Below are positions 7,554 to 15,232 of a stretch of 35,151 nucleotides of DNA, in pieces (the first letter of the stretch is position 1; every line of letters begins with the position of its first letter). The translations under genes were made by a program, and so were the position numbers. The stretch is from Deltaproteobacteria bacterium. Lineage in GTDB: Bacteria; Bdellovibrionota_B; Oligoflexia; Oligoflexales; Bog-1112. The stretch covers positions 1 through 35,151 of the forward strand of contig CANJLI010000021.1 of NCBI GenBank assembly GCA_947475005.1, in the 5' to 3' direction. Under the pieces are notes generated by a model. That model made no database searches and was not told the DNA's origin. It worked only from the letters and a program-made list of their open reading frames with translations.

Positions 7554-8961
7554 CTCGGATCCCCATCGGTTTTTTTGCATTGGTACCAATCACAAAACCA
7601 CACCGATCCATTTGCGAGAGGCTCTGTTTATTTCTGCAGAGCAGGTCGGTGTTTTACTTCCCTCGATTCAAGCTCATTTTGGGTTTGAGGAATTGTTTCT
7701 TCTTTCTACCTGTAACCGTCTCGAGCTCTATGGGGTACAAAATTCGCTGGTGGGTCTTGACTCTGCAGAGATCTTTCGGGCGTATCAGATGCTGCAAGCG
7801 CATAAAGCGGCGCCATTGACATCCCCTGAGTGGGCCCCCCATGCGTATCTCGTGTGTGGAGAGGATGCGGTAGCCCATCTCTTGCGTGTGGTGGCAAGTC
7901 TCGATTCTCTCGTGGTGGGGGAAACCCAGATCACCGCACAATGCAAGGAGGCCGTGGCTTTAGCTGTACAAGCGAGGACTCTGGGGCCCATCTGTCAGCG
8001 CTTGACCCAAGAAGCATTTCATACCCACAAGCAGGTGCGCACCCGTACGGAGATTGGGGCTCACACGGTTTCCATCAGCCATGCTGCGGTGCAGTTGGCT
8101 CAACAAATTTTTACGGATATTGCCTCTCACCCCATCTTGCTCTTGGGAGCAGGGGAAATGATTCGAGTGGCAGCTCAGTATTTGCTTCAATTTCAACCTC
8201 GATCATTGAAGGTAAGTAACCGCAGTCCGTTGCGAGCAGAGCAGTTGGTGGAAGAGATCGGATTTGGTAGCGTGTGCCCCTGGGAAGAGCGAGAGGCGTG
8301 TCTGGTGGAGGCAGATATCGTGCTCACCTCCACGGCTTCTCCTGAGCCAATTTTGGATGTGCAAGGGATGAAGCGAATTTTATCCAGGCGCAAGGGGCGT
8401 CCGCTTTTTATTGTGGACATTGCGGTGCCGCGAGATATCGATCCTGCTTGTAGCCGCCTGTCGAATTTATATCTGTTTGACTTGGATGATCTCCATCGGG
8501 TGGTGGAGAGTGGGACAGAAAAAAGGCACGATGCCACGCGCGAAGCGAACGTGATTATCCAGCTGCGCACCCAGCAACTCCTGCGAGAGTGGCGTGATCC
8601 CTCCTTGGAGTCGGTGCTCGGTCTTTATCACAGCTATGTGAAACGGCGGCTTGAGCAAGAGGCACAGAAGACGCTGCGGCGAAAGTTGTTTCAACAGCTT
8701 GAAGTGGCTCAAACCCAGGCTCTGCAGCAAATGCTTCATGCTGCGTCTGCTAAGATCACGGCGGATATGGCCCGTCTTTTGGTGCATACAGAAAATCCTG
8801 AAGAGAAACGATACATTCACGCGGCACTGGAACAAATTTCCGCGGAACCGACACCGACCCCTTCTCCGCATTTACTGGTTGCAGACAAGGGCATTCTAAC
8901 GGATCTTCCCCCTTCAGATAGAGTCTTAGCTAATCGAATTGAACCGTTGTCCATCGTGTGA
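7543..8961 (+). CDS. hemA: Glutamyl-tRNA reductase
   Basis: This NADPH-dependent enzyme converts glutamyl-tRNA(Glu) to glutamate-1-semialdehyde, the first committed step of C5-pathway tetrapyrrole synthesis in the cytoplasm. In the 472 residues one sees the N-terminal catalytic motif LLSTCNRLELY with nucleophile Cys57, then VVGETQI, the NADP-binding GAGEM motif, and a C-terminal helical dimerisation region ending near ILTDLPPS. The ATG at 7543 puts GTNHKTTP at the usual position near residue 14. A longer in-frame reading from 7426 runs through the preceding gene and is rejected. It shows that this organism does not need ALA synthase. Confidence 0.96.
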   Translation: MSSSSDPHRFFCIGTNHKTTPIHLREALFISAEQVGVLLPSIQAHFGFEELFLLSTCNRLELYGVQNSLVGLDSAEIFRAYQMLQAHKAAPLTSPEWAPHAYLVCGEDAVAHLLRVVASLDSLVVGETQITAQCKEAVALAVQARTLGPICQRLTQEAFHTHKQVRTRTEIGAHTVSISHAAVQLAQQIFTDIASHPILLLGAGEMIRVAAQYLLQFQPRSLKVSNRSPLRAEQLVEEIGFGSVCPWEEREACLVEADIVLTSTASPEPILDVQGMKRILSRRKGRPLFIVDIAVPRDIDPACSRLSNLYLFDLDDLHRVVESGTEKRHDATREANVIIQLRTQQLLREWRDPSLESVLGLYHSYVKRRLEQEAQKTLRRKLFQQLEVAQTQALQQMLHAASAKITADMARLLVHTENPEEKRYIHAALEQISAEPTPTPSPHLLVADKGILTDLPPSDRVLANRIEPLSIV

Positions 8962-8977
8962 GGAACATAGAGCTCCC

Positions 8978-9967
8978 ATGACGTTACCGAAACATACTGT
9001 GACCATTGCGACCCGTGGCAGTACCCTTGCCCTGTGGCAAGCCCATCATGTGCAGCACTTGCTGTTGCAAGAGTGTGGCCTTTCCAGTCGCCTGCTTGTG
9101 GTGAAGACGACGGGAGATCGTATCCAGAATCGATTCTTGCACGACATCGGTGGCAAAGGATTGTTCATCCGTGAAATCGAGCAAGCCCTGGTAGAGGGTG
9201 AGGCAGATATTGGGGTGCACAGCCTCAAGGATTTACCTGCGTGTATCGATCCGACTTTTGCTCTCGGCGCGTATCTGCCGCGAGGGGCCTCAGGGGATGT
9301 GCTCGTGGTCAGTGACGCTCATATTGCAGAGAAACTGTCCGGATTTGGTGCGGTGGGACCGAAGGCTTTGCAGGCGGCTGGGGCCTTTACGGTGGGTACG
9401 GGTAGTTTGCGCAGGCGAAACCTCCTGGCTCAAGCGAGTCCCCATATTGAGGTAGTGCCCATTCGGGGGAATGTGGATACCCGCATGAAGCGGCTTCAAG
9501 AGGGAGCATGGCAAGGGCTTGTAGTGGCAGCGGCAGCGCTGGATCGATTGCCCCCTGTGTCGGGGCTTTTTACTTTCTTGTTGGACCCTGATTGGTTTAC
9601 GCCAAGTGCGTGCCAGGGGACCTTGGTGATTGAGACTTTATGCGAGAGCCCTATACGGGCGCACTTGGGTGCGTTGAATGATGCAGTGGCCCAGCGGGGC
9701 GCTGAAATTGAACGCGGCGTTCTAGCAAGGCTGGGTGCGGATTGTACGCTACCGGTGGGGATCCACTATACGGGGGATCTTGCGGGCGGTTTTGTCTCCA
9801 CCTGTGTGTTGGCTCCGGATGGCAGCGAGTCTCGGACTCGGCATCCGGTGAGAGAGCCTGATACTTGTGAAGAGATTGCAGAAACTGTGCTGGAAAAGTT
9901 GTGCCAGCACGGACTCGAGAAGGTGTATCACCAATTGGGCTTGGCGTTTCCTCCATGCGGAAAATAA
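8978..9967 (+). CDS. hemC: Porphobilinogen deaminase (hydroxymethylbilane synthase)
   Basis: The 329-residue enzyme polymerises four porphobilinogens to hydroxymethylbilane. Visible family motifs are the N-terminal IATRGSTLALWQA, the catalytic-Asp motif VHSLKDLP, the substrate-binding GSLRRRNLL and NVDTRMKRL, and the Cys that holds the dipyrromethane cofactor in LGADCTLPVG. It starts 16 bp after the hemA stop and overlaps hemD by 13 bp. The ATG at 8978 gives a family-typical N-terminus. A GAGGAA lies 12 nt upstream, which is rather far, so translation may rely on coupling to hemA. Confidence 0.96.
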   Translation: MTLPKHTVTIATRGSTLALWQAHHVQHLLLQECGLSSRLLVVKTTGDRIQNRFLHDIGGKGLFIREIEQALVEGEADIGVHSLKDLPACIDPTFALGAYLPRGASGDVLVVSDAHIAEKLSGFGAVGPKALQAAGAFTVGTGSLRRRNLLAQASPHIEVVPIRGNVDTRMKRLQEGAWQGLVVAAAALDRLPPVSGLFTFLLDPDWFTPSACQGTLVIETLCESPIRAHLGALNDAVAQRGAEIERGVLARLGADCTLPVGIHYTGDLAGGFVSTCVLAPDGSESRTRHPVREPDTCEEIAETVLEKLCQHGLEKVYHQLGLAFPPCGK

Positions 9968-10668
9968 TCTGGACACGAAGTGAACGGGACCAAGTTGCAG
10001 ATCAGCAATTGTTTACCGATGTGGATCGTGTGATCTGGATACCTTGTGTGGAGATGAAGTCTCTGCCATATGAGGAAATGAAGCCTCTTGGTGGCCCCTG
10101 TGCCTTTGCTTTTACCAGTGCGCAGGCTGTGGAGGAGGTCCAGCGACATCCAAGGTTGCTGGCACTGTTGCAGCAAGCGGTATGGGTAGGGACTTTTGGG
10201 GAGAAGACGTACCAAAAGCTTCGGGAGATCGAAGGCGTGGCGCCCTGCTGGCTCGCAGCAGATTCCGCGGAAGCATTTGCCGAACGGGTGGTGCAAGAAG
10301 CGGGGGAGAAGGCTGCGACTTGGATGCTTCCGGGGCCCACAAAGCGTGCCTTTCCCCTGGCTGCGTACTTGAAACAGCAGGGCTGGCAGGTGCGTGAGGT
10401 TGATCTTTATGAAACCCATACGCAGGTCCCTGCTGGGTATGATCCCGAGGCGATGCTGGTGTCGGGTGCCCCTTACGCCCTTTGTTTGGCCAGCCCCTCC
10501 GCGGCGAGGGGATTTTGTCACTGGCTGCCAACCCACTTTGATGCTACGCGTTTTCAGGTCTATGTATTGGGGGAAAGTACCCGACAGGCTTGTGAGGAGC
10601 GCTTTGGAGCGGTGGAAGTGGTACGTCCTCAGAGTCTGGCGGCTTTGGTCGCTGCTTCGTGGGGATAA
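9955..10668 (+). CDS. hemD: Uroporphyrinogen-III synthase
   Basis: The 237-residue protein has the weakly conserved HemD pattern: an N-terminal strand IIWTRSERDQ, then FTSAQAVEEV (the S/T-x-x-A-V segment), a middle GTFGEKTYQKL, LPGPTKR, and a C-terminal CLASPSAARGF with VYVLGESTRQA. It closes linear hydroxymethylbilane with inversion of ring D. Position is the strongest evidence, directly after hemC with a 13-bp overlap. The family diverges so much that sequence alone would be only suggestive. It ends the operon. No strong terminator follows; a weak 5-bp hairpin (10679-10694) overlaps the putative tRNA promoter. Confidence 0.88.
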   Translation: MRKIIWTRSERDQVADQQLFTDVDRVIWIPCVEMKSLPYEEMKPLGGPCAFAFTSAQAVEEVQRHPRLLALLQQAVWVGTFGEKTYQKLREIEGVAPCWLAADSAEAFAERVVQEAGEKAATWMLPGPTKRAFPLAAYLKQQGWQVREVDLYETHTQVPAGYDPEAMLVSGAPYALCLASPSAARGFCHWLPTHFDATRFQVYVLGESTRQACEERFGAVEVVRPQSLAALVAASWG

Positions 10669-10678
10669 GCTTCTTAGC

Positions 10679-10707
10679 TTGATTTTAGGATCAATTTCGC
10701 ATACAAA
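10679..10707 (+). promoter_or_regulatory. Candidate promoter for tRNA-Arg
   Basis: TTGATT (10679-10684), a 17-bp spacer and TACAAA (10702-10707) would start transcription around 10714, just ahead of the tRNA at 10727. Confidence 0.45.
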
Positions 10708-10726
10708 TTCAAATCTTCCTTAGGAT

Positions 10727-10803
10727 GGATCCATAGCTCAGCTGGATAGAGCACCAGATTTCTAATCTGGGGGTCGAAGGTTCGAGTCCTTCTGGGTCCA
10801 CCA
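10727..10803 (+). tRNA. tRNA-Arg(UCU), CCA encoded
   Basis: The acceptor arm GGATCCA pairs with TGGGTCC (one G-T). The D-arm is GCTC...GAGC. The anticodon stem CCAGA/TCTGG encloses loop TTTCTAA with anticodon TCT. The T-arm GAAGG-TTCGAGT-CCTTC is canonical. The 3' CCA is present in the DNA (10801-10803). It decodes AGA. Confidence 0.97.
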
Positions 10804-10991
10804 CTCTTCTTCTCCTCTACACTATTGTTATTTCGAATGCTTGCCTCTGAATTAGGGCTGGGAGTCCATGGCACAGCTCAAGATGACGTGCAACGCTGTT
10901 CGTTTAATGCGGAAGAGCTTGCACTGCAAGTTTCACCACCTTTTTTCTCCGAAACTCCCGCCCAAGGTCCCCGGTGTAATTTACCTGTATC

Positions 10992-11080
10992 CGTCATCCC
11001 CAGCGACCGAAGGGACCGTATGGGATCTCGATAAAAACGCAGGGATCCCATACGGCTGCTACGCAGCCTTGGGATGACAG
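10992..11080. repeat. Nested palindromic intergenic repeat (GTCATCCC family), copy 2
   Basis: It has the same inner 12-bp inverted pair as copy 1 (CCGTATGGGATC 11016-11027, GATCCCATACGG 11044-11055) and the outer GTCATCCC/GGGATGAC pair. The modules next to the outer arms are exchanged: the left side carries CAGCGACCGAAGGGA, the right side the GGCTGC/GCAGCC hairpin. The related modules recur in the MITE just downstream. It fills part of the gap between tRNA-Arg and the PilZ gene. Confidence 0.85.
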
Positions 11081-11089
11081 GGGCGTTAA

Positions 11090-11275
11090 GAGGCAGACTG
11101 AAAAAGAATATTGATTTTTCGAGCAATATATCTGTATCCGTCATCCCCAGCGACCGAAGGGAGCGTCGGGGATCCCCCTCGATCGTGGGAGATGCTCATA
11201 CGGCCGAGGCGGCCTGGGCATGACGGATCTTATGCAGAACGGTTGAAAAAGCAGTATTCTTTTCCAGTTTGCCTC
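11090..11275. mobile_element. MITE, 186 bp, copy 1 (intact)
   Basis: The terminal inverted repeats are about 30 bp (starts GAGGCAGACTGAAAAAGAAT, ends ...CAGTTTGCCTC; 26 of 30 positions match). TAA flanks both ends (11087-11089, 11276-11278) as a probable target-site duplication. The interior contains the GTCATCCC palindrome family (cgtcatccccagcgaccgaa and cctgggcatgacgg). There is no ORF, so it is non-autonomous, and no matching transposase is in the window. A same-length copy is at 16120-16305 and a truncated inverted copy at 22879-23041. Confidence 0.85.
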
Positions 11276-11344
11276 TAATGTACTTAAATCATTGTATTAT
11301 TAAAAATAATTTGCAAAAAGCTAAAGTAGTGCCTTCGTGCTCCG

Positions 11345-11383
11345 AAAGACCTCCTAGCATCTGAGAATGGATGGGAGGTCTTT
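11345..11383 (+). promoter_or_regulatory. Hairpin sequestering the ribosome-binding site of the GYF_2-PilZ gene
   Basis: AAAGACCTCC (11345-11354) is perfectly complementary to GGAGGTCTTT (11374-11383), which contains the Shine-Dalgarno GGAGG and runs right up to the ATG at 11384. An inner 4-bp stem (CATC/GATG, 11358-11361 with 11370-11373) extends it past a 3-nt bulge, leaving an 8-nt loop. If folded, ribosome access would be blocked, as expected for a translational switch, RNA thermometer or protein-binding site. Confidence 0.7.
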
Positions 11384-11977
11384 ATGAGTCGCGAACCTGT
11401 GTGGTTTATCTATGTAAACGAGGAACAACAAGGTCCTTTTACCAAGGCCCAGTTGTATCAAAAGTTTCAGGATCAGCAATTCGAATCTGATGTCCATCTG
11501 TTTCAAGAAGGGTGGAAGGAATGGAAGCCTGTAAAGGACTGCCTGTCTGATATTGATCTTCCGCTCCAAATTGATGGCACCTCCGTCTCCATGCAAGATC
11601 GAAGGCTAAAAGGCCCTCGCGTTGGGATTGATGGGCAAATTATTGTACACAACCAAGGCGATATGCTGATCGGCTCTGGCGTTAACGTTTCTGAAACTGG
11701 GCTTTTTGTAGAAACGGCCCAGCAACTTTTTAAAGTAGGCGAGAGCTTAATCCTTACCTGCAAGGTGAAACAACTCTCTGCTCCTTTTCATGCAACCGCA
11801 AAAGTAGTTCGGTTTAATGCAGGTAATGGATCTCCTGCCGGATTTGGTCTGCAGTGGACAGAAATTCCTGCTGGCATTCAGCAAGACATCCAACGGTTGA
11901 CTGAGGCAAAGAAGAAAGAGGCTGGAGCCCCTAAAAAGGTACTTCCTCCGATTCCGGTTGGGAAGAAAATTGCATAA
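11384..11977 (+). CDS. GYF_2-PilZ domain protein
   Basis: The 197-residue cytoplasmic protein has an N-terminal GYF_2 domain (about residues 7-52: WFIYVNEEQQGPFTKAQLYQ, then W..W in EGWKEWKPV) and a PilZ-like domain (about 72-170) with RRLKGPR, NVSETGLFVE and FGLQWTEI. PilZ domains bind cyclic-di-GMP through RxxxR and (D/N)xSxxG. The second motif is present; the Arg motif has altered spacing, so binding is uncertain. GYF_2 suggests a protein-protein contact. Translation is probably controlled by the hairpin covering its Shine-Dalgarno. The next gene starts 28 bp downstream and may be co-transcribed. Confidence 0.85.
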   Translation: MSREPVWFIYVNEEQQGPFTKAQLYQKFQDQQFESDVHLFQEGWKEWKPVKDCLSDIDLPLQIDGTSVSMQDRRLKGPRVGIDGQIIVHNQGDMLIGSGVNVSETGLFVETAQQLFKVGESLILTCKVKQLSAPFHATAKVVRFNAGNGSPAGFGLQWTEIPAGIQQDIQRLTEAKKKEAGAPKKVLPPIPVGKKIA

Positions 11978-12005
11978 ATGTGTGTTGTAAGGAAGGAGTC
12001 TTATC

Positions 12006-13178
12006 GTGGCAGCTCGCAGTTGGGGAAGTGTAAAAAATCTAGAGGAGGCCAAGACCCTCATCGACCGCATGGTGATGGTCCGATGGCAAGATATGAGCCG
12101 CCTCAAAAAAAGTTTGCCTGATGAACACCAAGTGGAGGCCATTCGCTACTTTGCCCATACCTTGCTGAAAAAACGCCAAGACCCAATTGCCTCTTCGATC
12201 CTCATTGAAAGTGTATTGGTGTGGATGTTGCACCATTTAAAAGAAGAGTTGGTGGATGTCTTTATCGCAGAAATTTTGGCTCACGATCGATTTCCAGCTA
12301 TGTGCAATGCTCTCATCCCCTTGCTGACAGAGCTCTATGTGTCAGATCGTGAACATGAGTCCATGATTTTCTCCCTCAGCGTGTTGATCGGATGTGAGCT
12401 CGGCGTGGGATTGGTGAACAAAATCGACATCGAAGATCCGGCTCAGGTTGCGGTGTTACACGAAATTTCTACCCATCTTTTATCCGTGAGCGGTCGTCCA
12501 GATTTGGGTGTTCGCTTGGGATTGCTTCATTATTTTGGGGCTCTCTATCAAATCCCTAACTCTCAAAGTCATATCAACCACCTCTTGCATCACGTGGGGC
12601 GTACGGTATTAGAATCTCTCTTTTCCCTTCTCTTTCAAAAGAAAACAGAGAGCGTGGCCTTGCAGTACTTACTGAAGCACTTGCCCTACGTATTTAGCGC
12701 AGATCCCTACGTACAAGTCATGGTACACGATATTTTCCGAGCCTACTTGCTTCGAAATCCCGACCGATTCCTCTTGTTCATGAAAGTGTTTGTCAAAGAG
12801 TTTTTGGAGACGATGGGAGATCAAGCGGATTCTTCAAAGGCATTGCTGCAGCACGTGGGGGCCTTATTTGCTCTTTCTGCGGAGGTAAGAAACAAGGGGC
12901 TCGCGCGGGAGTTTGCCGCACTTTTGGAAGAATTTAGTGAAGTACCTGGATTTTCAAATTGCATCCAATCTCTCATGAAAGAATCCGAAGTACGGGGCCC
13001 ATATCGAGAGATGTGTCAACAATTAGAGAGTAAGGTTGTGAGCAAGTCTGTACCAGGCACTCGCTACTATCATTCCCACAAGCGGGGACGAAAGCCTACC
13101 TTCAGTCGCTTGAAAAAGATTCACGACGTGGGACAAGCGGCATTCTTAAGTGGGTTTTGTACGTTGAAAGTGCTGTGA
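12006..13178 (+). CDS. Alpha-helical protein of unknown function
   Basis: The 390-residue protein has no signal peptide or membrane segment and is rich in Leu, His and charged residues in a repetitive helical pattern (for example YLLKHLPYVFSADPYVQVM and RFLLFMKVFVKEFLETM), consistent with a HEAT-like solenoid. I recognise no catalytic motif. The C-terminus is basic (YYHSHKRGRKPTFSRLKK). The start is GTG at 12006 with GGAAGGAG 7 nt upstream. It follows the PilZ gene by 28 bp, so a shared transcript and perhaps a shared cyclic-di-GMP-related role are possible, but that is inference from position only. It ends 2 bp before the 3' end of the convergent tRNA-Leu. Confidence 0.75.
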   Translation: MAARSWGSVKNLEEAKTLIDRMVMVRWQDMSRLKKSLPDEHQVEAIRYFAHTLLKKRQDPIASSILIESVLVWMLHHLKEELVDVFIAEILAHDRFPAMCNALIPLLTELYVSDREHESMIFSLSVLIGCELGVGLVNKIDIEDPAQVAVLHEISTHLLSVSGRPDLGVRLGLLHYFGALYQIPNSQSHINHLLHHVGRTVLESLFSLLFQKKTESVALQYLLKHLPYVFSADPYVQVMVHDIFRAYLLRNPDRFLLFMKVFVKEFLETMGDQADSSKALLQHVGALFALSAEVRNKGLAREFAALLEEFSEVPGFSNCIQSLMKESEVRGPYREMCQQLESKVVSKSVPGTRYYHSHKRGRKPTFSRLKKIHDVGQAAFLSGFCTLKVL

Positions 13179-13180
13179 GG

Positions 13181-13267
13181 TGGTGCCCAGAAGAAGACTC
13201 GAACTTCCACAAGCATAAGCTTACTAGACTCTGAATCTAGCGCGTCTACCAATTTCGCCATCTGGGC
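13181..13267 (-). tRNA. tRNA-Leu(CAG), CCA encoded
   Basis: Read on the minus strand, GCCCAGA pairs with TCTGGGC. The anticodon stem CTAGA/TCTAG encloses TTCAGAG (anticodon CAG). A long variable arm (class II) is present, then the T-arm with TTCGAGT. CCA is encoded (complement of 13181-13183). It decodes CTG. Confidence 0.96.
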
Positions 13268-13278
13268 ACAGATGCCAT

Positions 13279-13308
13279 TAGGTACCGCAAATAAAGGGGA
13301 TTTGTCAA
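13279..13308 (-). promoter_or_regulatory. Promoter for tRNA-Leu(CAG)
   Basis: On the minus strand a perfect TTGACA (complement of 13303-13308), an 18-bp spacer and TACCTA (complement of 13279-13284) lie 12 bp upstream of the tRNA 5' end. It sits between the ubiD stop and the tRNA, so the tRNA is independently transcribed. Confidence 0.6.
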
Positions 13309-13324
13309 TACGTAATGTGGGGGA

Positions 13325-15121
13325 TCACACGAGGTTGGCTGCATCGCTGTTGCCCATTTCTACACCGCCACCGGGGAAATACCGGTTCCAATTCTCAGTC
13401 ACAAGTTGCGCTGTTTCAGCCTCACAAAACAGCTCTCGGGGATACGAGGGTTTTACCCGTGCATCGAAGAGAATCGGCGGCTCATAGGCCACTCGGTGGC
13501 CCACCCGCTCCATCTTTGCAGCGTAGAGGTCCTGCATGGGATCCAATCGCGTGAAGGTGGTCCATAGAAATGCGGTGGAGGAGCGGGTCGCTGCCGCTAC
13601 AGAGTCTACAACCACCACCATGGACCAGGGACGGAGGAAGGGGAGTAAGGCTAGTTCTTCAAGCCAGCGAGGGTTTTCCGCATAGGAGGCTCCCTCGAGT
13701 ACCAAACAGCCGGGGGAGAAGACATGTACGTTGCGTACCCCCGGTGGAATTTCCCCAGAAAAAACCCGAGGCAGAGTTCGTTTAGGGGCTCCAAGACCGA
13801 GGATGATAGCCTTGCTCCCCTTGTTCAGAGCTGGCCCACTGTAATCCAATGTATCCATAGCCGTGTGCCCAAGGACGTAGAGGTCTGTGTGCCACTCCAC
13901 CCGCTCGAGAAGATGAGTGAGCACAGCCGGGAAATCACGCAGTGGCACAGGAGAGTCGAGACAGAAGAGAAACTTGGTAAGTGCCAGCTGCCCCTCTCCC
14001 AAAATACGAAAGGCTGCAGACAGTGCCTCACGATGGTACCGCTCCTGCAAGACCGCAGCGGAAAGCGCATGAAAACCGCACTCTCCATAACTCCATAGAT
14101 CGCGCACAGCTGGCATTACGAGGGGGAATAGAGGGGAGAGAAGGGACTGGAGGTACTCTCCGATGTGGAAGTCTTCTTGGCATGGCTTGCCTACTACTGT
14201 AGCTGGAAAGATCGCATTGGGGCGATGGTAGATTGCGGAAGGACGGAAGACAGGGAAGTCATGCAATAAGGAATAGTAGCCGTAGTGGTCACCAAAGGGA
14301 CCCTCTGGACGGCGCACGTGGGGAGGAACGTGGCCACTGAGACAAAACTCGGCCTCTGCCATCACAGGAATGGGATGGTTGCCTGCTTTCTTTGTCTTGA
14401 GTTTAGCCCCCTGAAGGAAGGAGGCCATGAGCAGCTCTGGGACATTCTCCGGCAAAGGGCAAATGGCGGAGAGGAGGAGGGCAGGGGGGCCTCCGAGGTA
14501 GATGTTTACTGGCAGGGCTTCATTGCGCTGTTCCGCTTGGTACAAATGAAAACCACCACCCTTTCCAATTTGAAAATGCATGCCTGCTTCCCCAGGCTCA
14601 AAGATCTGCACACGATACATCCCTAAGTTGCTTGGCTTGCCGTCCAGTGACAAAGTATGAACGAGGGGAAGCGTGAGGAACGGTCCTCCATCCTCGTGCC
14701 ACGAAGTGAGGGCAGGGAGTTGAGTGAGATCGGCGCCAGGGATCTGACAGCGCAGAACGGGGGCTTGGCCCCATAGGGTACGGGTCCCGCTGCGAAGACC
14801 GCGCGCAATGGTGCTGCGATGCTTCCACAATGTCCCCAATTGTGGGGGGAAGAGCTGCTCAGCCATCTGCACCACAGGCTCGATGGGGTTGTCGGAGCCA
14901 AAGGCAAGCTCTACGCGCTCTCGGGTACCGAACAGGTTGGTAATGAGAGGGAAAGATTTTCCCTTCACACGAGTAAAGAGCAGGGCTGGACCGCCAGCTG
15001 CGATCACCCTGCGATGAATTTCCGCGACTTCCAGGTTCGCATCTACCGGTGTATCGATGATGCGTACCTGATTGCGCATCCGCAAGGCTTCTACAAATTG
15101 CTGCAGATTTTGCCAGCCCAT
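13325..15121 (-). CDS. ubiD: UbiD-family prenylated-FMN decarboxylase (ubiquinone or futalosine-menaquinone pathway)
   Basis: The 598-residue protein shows UbiD signatures: LRMRNQVRIIDTPVDANLEVAEI near the N-terminus, GMYRVQIF, and the active-site block EAEFCLSGHVPP...EGPFGDHYGYYS containing the catalytic Glu. The family decarboxylates aromatic acids with prenylated FMN made by UbiX. It is about 100 residues longer than the E. coli ubiquinone enzyme (497 residues) and closer to the roughly 600-residue decarboxylases tied to futalosine-type menaquinone synthesis, so a menaquinone role is at least as likely. AGGGGA precedes the ATG. No other quinone gene is nearby to decide. Confidence 0.88.
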   Translation of the reverse strand: MGWQNLQQFVEALRMRNQVRIIDTPVDANLEVAEIHRRVIAAGGPALLFTRVKGKSFPLITNLFGTRERVELAFGSDNPIEPVVQMAEQLFPPQLGTLWKHRSTIARGLRSGTRTLWGQAPVLRCQIPGADLTQLPALTSWHEDGGPFLTLPLVHTLSLDGKPSNLGMYRVQIFEPGEAGMHFQIGKGGGFHLYQAEQRNEALPVNIYLGGPPALLLSAICPLPENVPELLMASFLQGAKLKTKKAGNHPIPVMAEAEFCLSGHVPPHVRRPEGPFGDHYGYYSLLHDFPVFRPSAIYHRPNAIFPATVVGKPCQEDFHIGEYLQSLLSPLFPLVMPAVRDLWSYGECGFHALSAAVLQERYHREALSAAFRILGEGQLALTKFLFCLDSPVPLRDFPAVLTHLLERVEWHTDLYVLGHTAMDTLDYSGPALNKGSKAIILGLGAPKRTLPRVFSGEIPPGVRNVHVFSPGCLVLEGASYAENPRWLEELALLPFLRPWSMVVVVDSVAAATRSSTAFLWTTFTRLDPMQDLYAAKMERVGHRVAYEPPILFDARVKPSYPRELFCEAETAQLVTENWNRYFPGGGVEMGNSDAANLV

Positions 15122-15182
15122 CTCTAATCCCCTTTTTCCGCCTTTACTCGATCCTCGAAGAAATTCGTCATATGGCGTATGC

Positions 15183-15229
15183 TCTTACCATAGGTGGTGC
15201 AGAAACCAAAGTTACTACGGCAGGTAAGA
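15183..15229 (+). promoter_or_regulatory. Possible weak hairpin over a ribosome-binding site
   Basis: TCTTACC (15183-15189) is complementary to GGTAAGA (15223-15229), the Shine-Dalgarno-like AGGTAAG just before the ATG at 15233. The stem has only 7 bp and the loop 33 nt, so this is a much weaker case than 11345-11383. Confidence 0.25.
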
Positions 15230-15232
15230 CGT

